Assembly (NCBI GenBank): GCA_014529385.2
Contig: CM043962.1
Coordinates: 91,132,680-91,196,679, forward strand
DNA length: 64,000 nucleotides
Direction: 5' to 3'
Source: Adiantum capillus-veneris
Taxonomy: Eukaryota; Streptophyta; Polypodiopsida; Polypodiales; Pteridaceae
Shown here: one piece after another, positions 10,871-23,923 of the stretch
Position numbering within the stretch: the stretch's first letter is position 1
Layout of the letters: each line of letters opens with the position of its first letter
Position numbers and translations under genes: made by a program
The notes under the pieces: generated by a model
The model's database searches: none
Told to the model about the DNA's origin: nothing
Seen by the model: the letters and a program-made list of their open reading frames with translations, nothing else

Positions 10871-13800
10871 ATTACTATAGATAAACAAATGAGAGACCCT
10901 ATTGTTGATAATCCAATAGAGCTAGGGCTCAAACCTAGAGAACTACATTCCTTTCTCTAATAAATGCACACATCGTACCTCCAAATGTTTCCCTTCAAAG
11001 AGAAAGTTCCTTGTACAAGTTCTTAACTTTTTGGTTCAACCAATTAACAAGATTGTTACTATGTTTTGGGTTACAGGTGAGTTTCAAGTAAACACTCGGC
11101 CCTTCAAGATAAACAATCCTTTGCGAATGACCCATTCTTAATATCACGAAGGCAAAATCTTACCATCCTATGTATGTAATGAACACATGTAAGGAACACA
11201 CTAAAATTTATTTTATTTTTCCCTTACCAAAAATTGAGCTATGTTCAATATGTAAATACACAATTGAAAAGAAACACTCCAAATTTTTATGTCCAAAGTC
11301 ATGGCCCACACATAGCACCTTGTTGTCTCTTGTGTATTGTCTTGATATACTCCAAGTTATGCCATGTCCCAAAAGTGAATGAAACCAACATAGCAACTTT
11401 CATTGAGACCAAAAATAGCACTTCGTGATCTAAACTAATCATTCTTTAGGTTTTCCAAGTGAATAATTGTGGGGAGAGAGAGAGAGAGTTGACTTAGTAG
11501 TGAGGGTGAATACTCGGATTTTGTTAGGCTTCTACCCCTACCCCTCCAAAGAAACTCATTAGATATGGCAAAGCTTACATCATATATCATGCTGAGGGCT
11601 CCTTGGAGAAGTTTTATCGACTATGACGTCCTAGAATTTCTTAGTTGGAGTCTTCTCAAGCTCTATAATCGATCAAAATTAGCATAGCTTGGCCTCACTT
11701 TTAATACTATCAAAAGCATGTCTGCAAGCAACACTTATTATCCTTCTTCAAACTTAAATAAGTTGAAAGGATTTTGCTTTCTGCATTTTTCTCATTTAAG
11801 GGTCTCTATTCCTCTACTTAATTTTTGTACCCCTTCCTTTTCAAGCTTAATTGGTCTCACTCGAATTTCACATCAATATTTTGGTTAGTCCCTTCTTGTA
11901 GACCAAAATAAGCCTCAAAATATAGGATTTTGCAAAACATTACCCTAATCTCATCACTTCAATTGTAAAAAAATTAAGTTTCAAGGTCATTCTAGGCTGT
12001 TTTGATCTCACACGTGTATTTTGGAATCCATAGAATTTATTAGAAGCTTTTGAATGTTTCAAGAGTTGCCTAGAATTTCTAGAGCAGATCGTGTTGCCAT
12101 GCTAGCCACTTTCTGAGCTTAGGGATTAACATAATTAAGCCTTCTTGGAGATTTTTTTTGGTCCATTAATGGCCAAAAGAAAAGTAGATGTAACTATAAC
12201 TTTGTCCTAAGAGATCTAAAATGTTTCAGGATCTCTCTGAAGTCTCTTATGTTTATCATTGCCATTCTTCCTAGCAAGATAGACTAAAAACGTTTTGAGC
12301 ACTTGTTCTCTACCTTAGAGAGAGAGGTAATCATCTTAGCCTTGCACTTGCACTATAGCTCAGAGGGTGCACTATATAATCGTGCTAATGTACCAAATGA
12401 GTTTAGGGGTTTTAAAATGCAAAAAACTTAGGCAATTTAATAGAGATACATTATAATAAGAGATTTTTATGTTCCCTTTTGAAAAAAAATCCTAAAATAA
12501 GAAGTCATTTTATTTATTCAAACATGTTAAAAAAGGGGTTTTTTAATTATCTCATGAACGCCCATTATATATGATGGTACTGAATAGTGAACCCCTCGAG
12601 CATTATAGCCACACAATGACACTTGTCAAAGGTCAAAGCTTTATAATAATTCTTGAAACTCCTTATGGGCTTATCAAAATTTTAAACGAGTTATGTCACC
12701 CTTTACATCACAATTCACCAATAACACATAGTTATAAAAGGCTTTTAGTATATTGTGAGTTTTTAGATAAACTCACCGCAAGTGTCTTCCTTGGCATGTG
12801 CCGATATACGTTTACATTATAGATTGGTGTTATACTCGGTGACCAACAAACATTGTCTGTCATAATTATCTTAGATATAAAAGTCTAAAAAAAATGCTAG
12901 CATCAAAACCTTTGTTTACATTACTTTCTTGTGAGATGACTAACTCTCCATTTACATGATAACTAACTCCTCATTTACTCTTTGTGATTCTTTAGAAGAA
13001 TGAATTTTAGGAGTATAGTAAATATATATTTTAGGAGTATAGTATTGTAAAGAGAAAAATTATTTTTTAATGAAAATTTTGCAACCCTTCTTCAGTGAAC
13101 CCTTGCAATTGCAGATGTCATCGAGTTGTTCAAATATTACAGCTCCCCACTGCATCGAAATTGCTCAAGCTTTACTTTACTCAAGCCTTTTGGAAATAAG
13201 GAAAAATTTATGAGAGCAAACTCCAATGAATGATGAGAGAATGACTCTTCTCTTTGGTATTTAAAATTTCCTTTATGTCTGGCAATACTAGAAAGATCAA
13301 ATCATAACTTTGATTAGATCCTTTTTTAATGAAATAATTAGGAGACCACTATTGAGTCCATCTCTTTTAAGCATCACAACCTTTGATTACAACAGAGACT
13401 CCAATTTGTGCTCCTCATTATGCCATCTTCAACAGCTTCTACCCTTAATCTTTGCTCACCCAAAGTTCTGTACTTTGAAACTCCTTTACGAAACCTCTTG
13501 CTCCTTTACAAGTAATTCAATGTAGAAATCTTCAAAAGAATACTACTTTTGTTGTTGAGAAAAGTTCTCATCATGCATAAGAAAAAATGGTTCTCCTTTT
13601 TCGAAACGACTTTTAGATAATCTTTTGGAAACATTGTGGCATTTCTAGAGCGGTTCTCAATCTATACACATGGCCTTGAAGCTAAAAGAAATCCTCTTCT
13701 TATCATCTAGTAAAATTGCTTAGCACTAGTTTGGAAACCTAATAGGATATAAAAGTGTCCTTTCAAGGTTTTGGAAAAAATCGAATACTTTGGTTATATG

Positions 13801-16211
13801 TATGTGTTTGCAGAAGTCTTTACTTTAGCTCAAAGCTAAAATCACACTTTATGTGGAGAAAATAAGAAACACTCGTAAGTCTAGATTGTATGGTCATGAG
13901 GAGCTCTCAACGCCAAAGAAGTGTTCAATTTGGTCCCAAAAACAACACCTGAGGAGTCCACTATCTAAAAATTGTATATGGCACGTGCAAACAAGAGGTA
14001 TTTAAATAATCCCTTATTCGTATATTTTCAAGTATTATGTGTACTTCTTATGTATGCATTTTTGTAAAAATCTAGCCCTTATGTATGAAAGTTCACTTTC
14101 TCAATTAAAAAATCCTTTATGTAAGTATATTTTTTAAAAAATGTACCTAATAAATACAAATCTCTTATTTTGTTCGCACGTGCTATCTTACATATTTCCT
14201 AATGGACGCCTCGAAAAACAACATATTTTCTAGGTGAATCCTATTTTACACCAAGAAAATCTATAGACAATGCATGAGCCTATCTTTTCTGTAAACACCA
14301 ATGAGTTCTTGACCAAAGCCTATGATTGCTATAGGCCCAAAAATTTACTTTTGAACATAGAATTATATACAAAAAAGATGCATTTTTTACATTCTGCTAA
14401 CCTATCATCAATGTTTCTATGTGTAGACCTATCATAATCTTTATAAAACCAAATTCTTAATAACAACATCTAAATGCTAAACTAACATTACTTCAAGCAC
14501 TAAACTTGTTACTAGTGTATGTTTAGATGGTCAATGTGGCTACATGTGTATCTATTAAAGACAAGAAATCCCTAGAATGTAGACAAATTCCTTTTCTTAA
14601 AGTTTACTCCTTTCCACTCGTCCAAAATTTCAAAATATAATTAGTTAAACTTAGGACACTTACAATTCTTTTACTTACAAAAAGAAAAAGCATTCTTTCA
14701 CTTGGAGTCATAGAATATTTTTAGACAAGCCATTCAACGAATCACAATAGAAGGGACCTAAAAATCATTCTCACATATTTCTTTGGATTAAGTAATTGTT
14801 TTGAATTTCTCAACTAGACTTTACCATGAGCTGTTACAGTAACTTCAATCAAACAACCAATTATTGACTTTGTTTGTCTGTATTTTGTGGATGATGGAAT
14901 TCTAAGAAACCTTACACAAAGTGTATGCCTAGAGTGTAGTTCACAACCCATCTTTCAGCATAAGTTGAGTACCTAACTTCATCATAAAATATTCCTCTCA
15001 TGTTACCTACCTTCGAGAATGTTTCATTTTCACTAAATATTTTCCTCGACTATACTCATGCGATGCATTACCATAATAGTAAGGTGCATCATATGAGGAG
15101 TATGCTATAATACTTGGCTTTCTTAATAGTTCACCATATGTCTAAGGTGAAAACTAGTACTTCAACTAGGACAAGGGGACTTGAGACGGGGTGTTATAAC
15201 ATTTAGGAGACAATGAATATATGCTTCGTTAATGGATTGCATTGATTACTACCTTGATTACTACAAAGAAGAACGTTCATTTAAGCATTTGAGAGGTAAG
15301 ATGAATGTTAACAATCTCAAGCTAATTTTCTTGTTTAATGAAGAGAGGTTAAGGTAGGAGTAGAATATCTTTGTGATCTTAGCCTTCCTAGTTCTTAAAC
15401 TTAGGTGGAACAAAAGTTTCGCTTAAAAATAACCTTTTATATTTAATGAAAGCTCATGCGAAACATTTGAAAGAAGTCCTAGATTCGACCCTCAATGGAA
15501 ATCATCCTTTGCAAGATAACACGCCCAATTTAAGAATGAACAAAATATTAGGGCTTTATTTGAAAAACAACCTTTACATAGCGTTTCCATTAGAAAAATC
15601 CATGAGCTGTAATTTATTTTCAAGTTGAAGGCCTCATAGATCAAATAACATAGTAAAATTTGTAAATATAATAATTATTTTTTAGAAAATAGCCATGGGT
15701 TTCAAGTTACATTGGGTTGAAGGCAATATAAATCGAATACAAAGTGATTGTGAGTGCTAGAATTTCAAGTAATCTAACATAAAGCAAGATTCAAGACATA
15801 GGAGTCACTCACTTTGGAGTAAATCAATGAAGACCCAACGTAGAGAGCATCATAAGATAGAACCCACTATCATTGGGCAAGAGAAAAACATAATAGAGAG
15901 TAATTCAAGCCATGCCAACACTAACAGACCAAGCAACCAACAAATGTGGGTACCCTTGCCTTCGAACAAGCCTTGCAATTGTGATACTACTTTCAGTTGT
16001 CGAGCTAAAGTTTTAGTAGTTGGAACTTGAGTGATTTTATGTACAAGTTTTTTTTTAACAACATCAAAAGGCCCTTAATGCGGTTATAGGCTTGCAAATC
16101 ATGTGTTTGAGTGAGTAAAGGCCGGATCTATTCACAATTGGCCTCTTCAAGAACAAAAAAAACGGTACTACTCAATGCCTCTATTCATAGAAATTTCGGA
16201 AAACATTTTTC
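10871..16211. other. AT-rich intergenic stretch
   Basis: About 5.3 kb of AT-rich DNA without recognisable coding, RNA or transposon motifs on either strand. Short frames only. Some AT-rich mirror-like runs occur near 14100-14170 but give no defined hairpin. Confidence 0.5.
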
Positions 16212-16246
16212 GTACCTCTCTCTCTCTCTCTCTCTCTCACCATGGC

Positions 16247-16293
<47 letters not shown>
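16212..16293. repeat. (CT)n and (AT)n microsatellites
   Basis: About 14 CT units, a 12-bp spacer and about 20 AT units. Confidence 0.95.
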
Positions 16294-16297
<4 letters not shown>

Positions 16298-16899
16298 CAT
16301 CACTTTATAGAGAGAGGAAAACAATTGTTGACTTAACATATGACAATACTTAGTTGATAGCCCTCTTTGTGAGAAAGAGGAATTAAACAAGTTTGCCATC
16401 ATTTGATTGGCATATTATCGCACTAATCAACAAGCTTTATCCATTGGTACGCAGTTGTTTCCAAGAGTTCCATGGTTCATTAATGCTCGATGTAGGCCAA
16501 AACCAACAGTGAGATATAAAATATACTGGACTTTGTTCTTTCTCCTCTTGTAAGACCTCTTTAGAAGACCAAACAAGGTGAAGGATCCCATTGGCATTCC
16601 ATATGAGTCTCTTAAATGAAAGGACCATTCACAAACTAAAATAGTTAAGAAGATTTGAATCATTCAATGCTTCACATGAAAAAGTGCATTGAACGCCTAA
16701 CTCTCTTCTTCACTAAGGCTTGTTTTAGAAAGAAAAAAAACAAAGGAGGACAACCTATGATTACTTAAGTTCTTGTGAAGGACTTTAGGTGCCTTGGGAA
16801 TTGACATGGGGATCTAACCTACATTTTCACAGCTAGCACACGAGTATCTAGAGTGTTGCATGGCACTCAGAAGTAGTGTGACACTCTCCGGAGGTTACA
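16294..16899. other. Non-coding stretch
   Basis: Nothing recognised. Short frames only. Confidence 0.5.
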
Positions 16900-16923
16900 C
16901 ACACACACACACACACACACACA
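16900..16923. repeat. (CA)n microsatellite
   Basis: About 12 CA units. Confidence 0.95.
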
Positions 16924-16939
16924 TACTAGGGCTTGTTTA

Positions 16940-17218
16940 CACAAGAAGTTTTGGACAAATTCTCACAATAATTCCCACATTGTGACTTACCTTAACATCA
17001 TGAGCTTCTGCGAGGGAGGCATTGCATACCTAGCTAGGTACGATTGGAAGTAGGGGACCGCCGGCCTGGTGGGGGGGCCGGGGGTCCCCTGCACCGAATC
17101 GTACCTAGCTAGGTATGCGGTGCCTCTTGAACAGAAGCTCATGATGTTATGCATTGTATGAAAAACACTGGAAAAGACTTTGTTTTCCTACATGAGAAAA
17201 TTTCTAAATCTTCTTGTG
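16940..17218. repeat. Foldback / terminal-inverted-repeat element, copy 3
   Basis: 279 bp. It begins CACAAGAAGTTTTGGACAAA and ends TTTCTAAATCTTCTTGTG, with GCATACCTAGCTAGGTACGA and its complement around a GC-rich loop. It is homologous to the copies at 1-70 and 4628-4918. Its left arm holds the uninterrupted counterpart of the Copia A target (complement of AAGTCACAATGTGGGAATTA). Non-coding. Confidence 0.8.
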
Positions 17219-17666
17219 TTTGGAAACGCCTGGCAGTAAAGGCGAGGGACTATGGACATGCTTGCTATGGTTCAACCCCGACAACATGCGGTTGTGGGTG
17301 CGTGGGCGCAAGCCCGTAAAATTAGCTGATAGGAAGCATCAGATTGCAATGACAAAAGGAAACCCCTTGTCTATGAAAACTTCATGAACAAGATATATAT
17401 AATGTGTTTGGGACCTCTCATTTATTTCGTTCACAAAAGGGCTAACCTTGAGCTAGATTAATCTGTTCATTAGCTGCTTACAAAGAATAAGAAATGAAAC
17501 TGCAGCAACGAAACAAACAAATAAAGAGGAGGACCGGCGCTTACATGAGGAAGCTGATTGATGAGTTCAACGAAAGCTTCCAGCTGCTCCAAGCAGATTA
17601 GGAGGTCGAAGCAGCATCAGCTATGGCGGCCGGAGCTACATGCAGGCTACGGCGAACTTACAGAGG

Positions 17667-17705
<39 letters not shown>

Positions 17706-17756
17706 GAGAGGCGCACAATGATGGTCTGCGCAGAGAAACAAGATTTCCGAATCCGC

Positions 17757-17803
<47 letters not shown>

Positions 17804-18880
17804 GTACACAACTCAGAGCTCTCAGGGAGACAATATATGTACTGAAGGATCAGAAAATAGCAGTAAAGCTTAAATAAAGGAGGGTTTTTTTTTGCCCTCA
17901 GATGGTGGGCTCCCGGCAGCAGCATGATCCGGAAAATGAGCCTATGTCGTATGTTCCCTCTTGTTTCAAGATAAGGAGACCCATCTCAAACTTTTCACAG
18001 GATCCCATCTTTCCCAACAAATTAATAGGGTGGGTTCATACTGCCGCAATGCGCGCACACATTCTCTGCCTTTTCCAGCACAGCGCGATTTACATTCGAC
18101 AGTCCATTTACAAAATCAAAATCTGCACCTATAGGAGCAACAAGGCACCGAAGCCTGCATGGTTAACCCCTTTGGTCGCACAGACGCCGGGGGGGGCAAA
18201 GGTTTGAAGCCTCCCCGCAATCCGTGCTGAAAAGTGCATGGACCTTCATCTCGTCCGAAGGGGGATGGGCGCACACAGCTCTGATAGGTCCGGACACTTT
18301 AATAATTTTTTTCAATCAATTAATTTGGGCCAACGCACGGATGTTATGCAAGTTTCGAACAGTCTGAACCACACCTTAAGCTTCGTTCTAATGAGACCAA
18401 GTTACCCACCGAACCAAACCCACCCGTTGTCACTCGCGACAAAGAGAGAGGAAGGTGTGTGCAACCAAGGTGGCACACAAGGATTGGAGGAGAAGAGAAG
18501 TGAGGCTTTCGGACCCACATCTTCACGTGCGACACCTCCCCCCTCAAAAAAACGCCGCTCATTAGGAAAGAAATGGACTCATTTTCAGGCCTTTTAGCTC
18601 TAGTGAGAGAATGCTCCTTAGCCAATAGGAAGAAGGTTAATGTTACGTTGAAAAGCCTTTTGTCTCATTTTTGAAAATATCCATGAAAAACATTTTGGTG
18701 AAATTATCATTGTCATGAGAAAAGTGAGGCGCTTGATAGTGACATCTTGCACAAGCGCCGAGCGCCTTTTTATGACCAGTTGTTGCTATCTCGCATAAGC
18801 ATCAATCACCTTTTTATGAGGTATTCGCAATTCAAATTCGAACGGGTTGTACTTGATAGCGATTGATATGTACTATTTAA
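17219..18880. other. Intergenic stretch, possible promoter-like DNA
   Basis: Less AT-rich than 10871-16211. It contains two GA tracts (17669-17709 and 17760-17801). A short minus-strand frame at about 17545-17615 ends in a GTAAGC splice-donor-like sequence but shows no known domain. Nothing else is supported. Confidence 0.4.
17669..17801. repeat. Two (GA)n microsatellites
   Basis: About 20 GA units at 17669-17709 with one interruption and about 20 at 17760-17801. Confidence 0.95.
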
Positions 18881-18895
18881 GACTGTGAAGGGGTA

Positions 18896-18966
18896 AGAAC
18901 CAAGCGAATAGAGACCCATGAGGGTCTTGGGAGCCTCTATTCGCTTGGTTCTGACCTCATGAGGTC
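18896..18966. repeat. Stacked inverted repeats
   Basis: AGAACCAAGCGAATAGAG (18896-18913) pairs perfectly with CTCTATTCGCTTGGTTCT (18935-18952) over 18 bp. The loop contains a smaller ACCC...GGGT hairpin. The right arm is followed at once by the 14-bp palindrome GACCTCATGAGGTC (18953-18966). It could be a small-RNA precursor fold or a transposon relic. Confidence 0.8.
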
Positions 18967-20240
18967 TTAGGCTTAAAACGGTTGTATCTTGAGCTAGAGA
19001 CGTCGGATTTCAGTGTTTTAAAGTGCTATCCTATGGGTTTTGGACGTTCCGGATGCATGCGTGGTGTTCTTTTTGTATTTTGAAAACATCTCTTATGTGT
19101 TTTCTCTCATCGCACATCACATCACTCATTAAGATTCACGAACATGGATTTTGGTGCACACTTAAGTTGGGCTCTCGAAAAGCATTTTATAAGAGCATGC
19201 ATTTAAGTGATCGAGCAAAGTTTTATGTATGTACTATGAGAAATAGAATTCCACAAAACTATTTTTGTATTTTTTAGGATTACCTCTCTCTATGCTGAGT
19301 TGGCGTTTTTTACATGGCCCAAAATTGAGTTCAACTTTCTCCTAATGTACTAAGAGCTTAGCATTGCAAAATGCTGACTACACAGCTTGTTCATTCATAG
19401 ATGGGTGATGTCACAAGCGCTTTACTAGTTGGAAACAACCTACTGATTGCTCATCCCATGATCGTTTCAATCTTGAAAGCGTCCTCCACATGAAGAATGG
19501 ACACACAACACAATCACATGCACTTAAATATTTAAAAATAACGAGGTAATAAAATGACCACTTTTTCTTAAGAAACAAGTTTTCTTACAATATGTAGTAG
19601 AGAAACCACTTTCAACATGCAATCCTGCACGAGTTTTTTCTTTTTGCAATATTCTCTCAATTAAATTATAAGCAACAACCAGACAATATACACCTACTCC
19701 ATGCTTAGAATAAGCCACGGAGACCAAAAAGACTTACTACAAGATTCTAAGGCTAACAGGGGAGCCACCCCCACACGACCATGAGATGAGATTTGATAAA
19801 CAATGAACAAATCCCAAATACATAACAAACATCAAGCTAATCAAGGAGCCACCCTTCAAAATTATTCCCATACCAAATTATAGCTGCATAAGGGGAGAGC
19901 CTCTGAACTCCATCACCTCGCAAAGCAACACCTTCCTCCATAGAAACCTACTGGAGACAAGAGCCACATGCTTTTGATAGAGATCCATGCACCGTCCAAC
20001 TATCAGGAGAGGGCCAATGAACTAGGCTTTGAGGGAAGCCCACCCCGTGGAAGTTGGCCTCTAGTGCCACCATGCACACTAAGTATGCACACACAGAGAA
20101 CATGAGGAAGGAGACGACACACAGATTAGATGGGGTGGTGGTACTCACACACATTCAACGTACTAGTATGTGAGTACGGTTATTCATATGGATGAAAGAA
20201 TGGTTGTACACATAGGTGACTAAACAAACTAGCCTATAAC
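18967..20240. other. Intergenic stretch
   Basis: No gene found. The final part (about 20000-20240) may be a Copia LTR fragment on the minus strand, judged only from the polypurine-like tract that follows. Confidence 0.4.
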
Positions 20241-20260
20241 CTAATAATCTCCCACTTAAA
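20241..20260 (-). other. Polypurine-tract-like sequence of an LTR relic
   Basis: On the minus strand TTTAAGTGGGAGATTATTAG resembles the TTTAAGTGGGAGGTTGTTAG junction of Copia A and B. It suggests a degraded Copia 3' LTR extending leftward from about 20253. No partner LTR was found. Confidence 0.4.
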
Positions 20261-20675
20261 GGCAATGTGCCTTTAATGTGATGTAATTGATATTTTGATA
20301 AATTGTTTATGGATTATTTAGTATAGTTTATGCACATTGCAATGTGAATTGAATTTATAATATGATCACTTGAATTGGTGTTGTGTTAGAGAAAATCGGT
20401 GAATGACAAATGCAAGAGAATACTGTGATGGCTTCTTCATGGAATGAAGTTGCCACTGTTGGACCTTGTGGTGATGCAAAGTGCTTCACAATTTTTTTTC
20501 AATTCATAGTTAAGTTATGGAAAATTTTATTATTAGAGCTCTTTATGAATAGTGTTTATTTTATGCGTAAGTGTGAGCCCTTTGTAATCATTTTATGAGC
20601 ATTGCCTATATCTATAAACAAATACGTGCAAGAGGAAAATGCTCACTCTTGCATGGGGGGAGAATGCAGCCATTG

Positions 20676-20678
<3 letters not shown>
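20261..20678. other. Non-coding stretch
   Basis: Nothing recognised. AT-rich, short frames only. Confidence 0.5.

Positions 20679-20750
<72 letters not shown>
20679..20750. repeat. Compound (CT)n(AT)n microsatellite
   Basis: About 14 CT units followed by about 21 AT units, the same order as at 16212-16293. Confidence 0.95.
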
Positions 20751-20753
<3 letters not shown>

Positions 20754-20853
20754 CATCATGCTTTATGCAATCTCTATCAATCTATTGTTACTATATTATC
20801 TGTGCGATCTTCATATTATTTAGCAAGTCCACCATAGCTTCCGCTTGAGGCAA

Positions 20854-20865
20854 TGGTATCAGAAC
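20854..20865 (+). other. Primer-binding-site-like sequence
   Basis: TGGTATCAGAAC differs by one base from the Copia tRNA-iMet site and follows a possible LTR end GAGGCA. No gag follows, so this is at most a relic. Confidence 0.4.
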
Positions 20866-21167
20866 CAAGTTACCGCTCTTGGAATCACAAGCTCTCCAGA
20901 GATTTGCATGGATATAGGGAGCAAGTGATTTACAACGATTTGAGCTAATTATCTTAACTCTTTCATTCGCGATATAGAGATGTATGTGCATTTTGTGTAA
21001 TATATGGTGCTTTGAATGGATTATACAAATTGGATAAGATCATAAAAGGTAACTCTGATTAGCAAGCTTGAAAAATGATTAGTCAAAAATAGCATACACT
21101 TGATCTTGCATAGTATACATAGTTGTAGAGTGCATGGAAGAAGAGGTAATAAGTAGAAATTAATTAG

Positions 21168-21359
21168 TGAAGGAGTACGAGCGGAAGTGCGACGCGAGAA
21201 AGAGTGCGAGAAGAAGAGCACGACGATATGGTGAACTCGCTCTACTGTAATGTGTAGAGCATAGTGAGTTCTTATTAGGTTTTTACAAAAGAATATGTGT
21301 ACATACCTGGCGGCCCGCCCACTCACCTCGGCGACCACATTGGGCTTTATACCCCAACA
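21168..21359 (-). repeat. 3' LTR of Copia B
   Basis: 192 bp. On the minus strand it starts TGTTGGGGTATAAAG and ends CTCCTTCA. It is preceded by polypurine tract TTTAAGTGGGAGGT (complement of 21360-21373). Confidence 0.92.
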
Positions 21360-21373
21360 ACCTCCCACTTAAA
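21360..21373 (-). other. Polypurine tract of Copia B
   Basis: TTTAAGTGGGAGGT on the minus strand, directly before the 3' LTR and identical to that of Copia A. Confidence 0.85.
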
Positions 21374-21448
21374 GTCCAATGTGGTACTTTAAGTGTGAGA
21401 GAAGCTACTATACAAGCTAATATACAAGAGATGTAGAGAAGTGATGTA

Positions 21449-23923
21449 CTACCCTACACCTAACTGCTTGCGAAAATGCGCAAATCTCTTTGAGGGAAGT
21501 CCTTTTGTAAGTAGATCAGCAGGATTTTCTGTGGTGTGAACTTTGACAAGCTGAAGTTGCTTATCCTCGAGCATTTCCCTGATGAAATGATACTTCACAT
21601 CCACATGCTTTGTCTTTGAGTGATAAACTGGATTGCGAGCCAATTGTATAGCACTTTGACTATCACAATATAACACAGGCATCTCTTCTTTGATTCCCAA
21701 ATCTGTTACTAGTCGATTAAGCCAAATTGATTCTTTGCATGCCTCTGATGTTGCAACATATTCAGCCTCTGTAGTAGACTGAGTAACACAATCTTGTAAT
21801 CTAGAACGCCATGATACTGCTCCACCAGCCAATGTAAAGACATACCCTGACGTAGACCTTCGGTTGTCTAAGTCACCTGCATAATCTGAGTCTGTAAAAC
21901 CCTTTACACTTAGCTCCTGACTCCCATAGCATATACGCATACTCTTTGTAGCTTTCAGGTATCTCAATATTCCTTTCACTGCCTCCCAATGTTTCTTGCT
22001 TGGGTTTGACATGTATCGACTTACTACTCCCACTGCAAATGCAATGTCTGGGCGAGTAGCAATCATTGCATACATCAAACTACCCACTGCAGACGCATAT
22101 GGAATCTTATCCATTTCAGCCTGTTCTTCCTCAGACACAGGACAATCTTGTTTGCTAAGTTTCACATATGGTGGCAATGGAACACTCAATGCCTTTCCCT
22201 TCTCCATATTGAAACGTTGCAAAACCTTGTCAATATACTCTGTTTGAGACAACCAAATCAACTTCTTTGATCTGTCTCTTTCAATGCGCATACCAAGTAT
22301 ATGACTTGCCTCACCCATGTCTTTCATGTCAAACGATTTTGCCATCTTTGACTTCAAAGCTGAAATTTCTTCCAAGTGCTTGCCAGCAATCAACATGCCA
22401 TCCACATACAAAATAAGGATCAGCCAATTGTCATCCTTAGCCTTCTTTGTATATAGACAGTGATCGAACTCACTACGTTTGTAGCCTTGAGAAAGCATAA
22501 ACTTGTGGAATTTATGGTACCATGCCCTCGGTGATTGTTTTAAGCCATAAAGACTCTTTAACAACTGGCATACCCAATCTTCCTTGACTTTCTCAACAAA
22601 CCCTTCTGGCTGCTGCATGTAAATTTCCACATCTAAATCACCATGCAAGAACGTTGTCTTGACATCCATTTGGTGCAACACCAAATCTAATATGGCAACC
22701 AATGCAAGAAAGCATCTCAATGTAGTCATCTTGACCACCGGAGAGAAGACTTCATCAAAGTCAATGCCTTGTTCTTGCTTAAAGCCCTTGGCAACAAGCC
22801 TTGCTTTGTACTTTGGCTGACTATCATGAGCGGTGATCTTATACCTGTAAACCCATTTACAAGGTAGAGCCTTTTTGCCCTGTGGTAATTTAACTAGCTT
22901 CCATGTCTTGTTTTTATGCAGAGCTGTCATCTCTGACTGCATGGCCAATTGCCAATTCCCGGAGTCCTTCATTTGCACTGCTTCCTTGTAACATGAAGGC
23001 TCATTGCAATCAGTCAACATGACATAGTTCGATGGAACAAACCTATCAGGAGGTCGCGTGACACGTCCAGATCTACGCACAATAGGTGGCTCAGGCTCAG
23101 CCACAACCTGTGGTTCCACTCTATCCTGTCTTTGCTCCTCTTGAGCCCTGACATTTTGTCTTGCACATGCAGGTCCATCTTCTTGGAAGACAACTCTTCT
23201 AATCTCCTCAACCCTCTCTGGTTTAGAATGATATTTGGATTCATTAAAGTGAACATCATTGCTGCGGACAACCTTTCTGGATTCGGGATCCCAAAGTCTG
23301 TACCCCATCTCACCAGAATTACCATAGCCTAGAAAGATGCACTTTCTACTCTTTGGCTCAAGTTTGTTCCTAAATTCCTTTGGAACGTGAGTATATGCCT
23401 CACAGCCAAAGACTCTGAGATGCTTGTATGAGGGCATTTTGCCTGGCCATACCATCTCTGGCACTGAATCCTTCTGCAAAACCTTGCTAGGAGATCTATT
23501 TACAAGATGAACAACTGTTGATACAACTTCAGCCCAAAACCCATTTGGCAGTTGTGCATTAGACAACATACTTCTGACCTTCTCTTGTATGGTCCTATTC
23601 ATCCTCTCAGCAACACCATTTTGAGGAGGATTGTAAGGAGCAGTAAGTTCACGTTTTATACCTTTTGACTCACAAAAGTCCTGAAAGGCCTTTGAAACAT
23701 ACTCTCCACCATTGTCAGTGCGTAAGCATTTAAGCTTCTTGCCACTCTGATTCTCCACAAGTGTCACAAACGTTTTGAAAACACTAAATGCTTCATCCTT
23801 GTGCTTGAGAAAGTAAACCCATACTTTCCTCGAGTAATCATCTATAAATGTCATAAAGTAAGAAGCTCCCCCTAGAGATAGGTTAGGCATAGGTCCACAC
23901 AAATCACTATGAACAAGTGCCAA
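21449..23923 (-). pseudogene. Copia B integrase core, reverse transcriptase and RNase H
   Basis: An 824-residue open frame running from just after the in-frame TAG (23924-23926) to the natural end of the polyprotein. Domains in order: integrase core with Asp in HSDLCGPM, Asp in RTDNGGEY and Glu in NGVAERMNRT, so the triad is intact; integrase C-terminal block (FGCEAYTHVP); reverse transcriptase from about residue 350 (QMDVKTTFLHG carries the first catalytic Asp, but the second motif is LYVDGML); then RNase H (FTDSDYAGDLDNRRSTSGY, TTEAEYV, DSQSAIQLARNP). The YVDG change at codon 22397-22399 should abolish DNA synthesis. The frame is otherwise free of stops, so the break with gag-protease is recent relative to its insertion. 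Confidence 0.92.

Noticed and set aside
20854-20865. Primer-binding-like site as evidence for another full Copia element
   Set aside because: No gag, pol or second LTR of that element was found; kept only as a relic.
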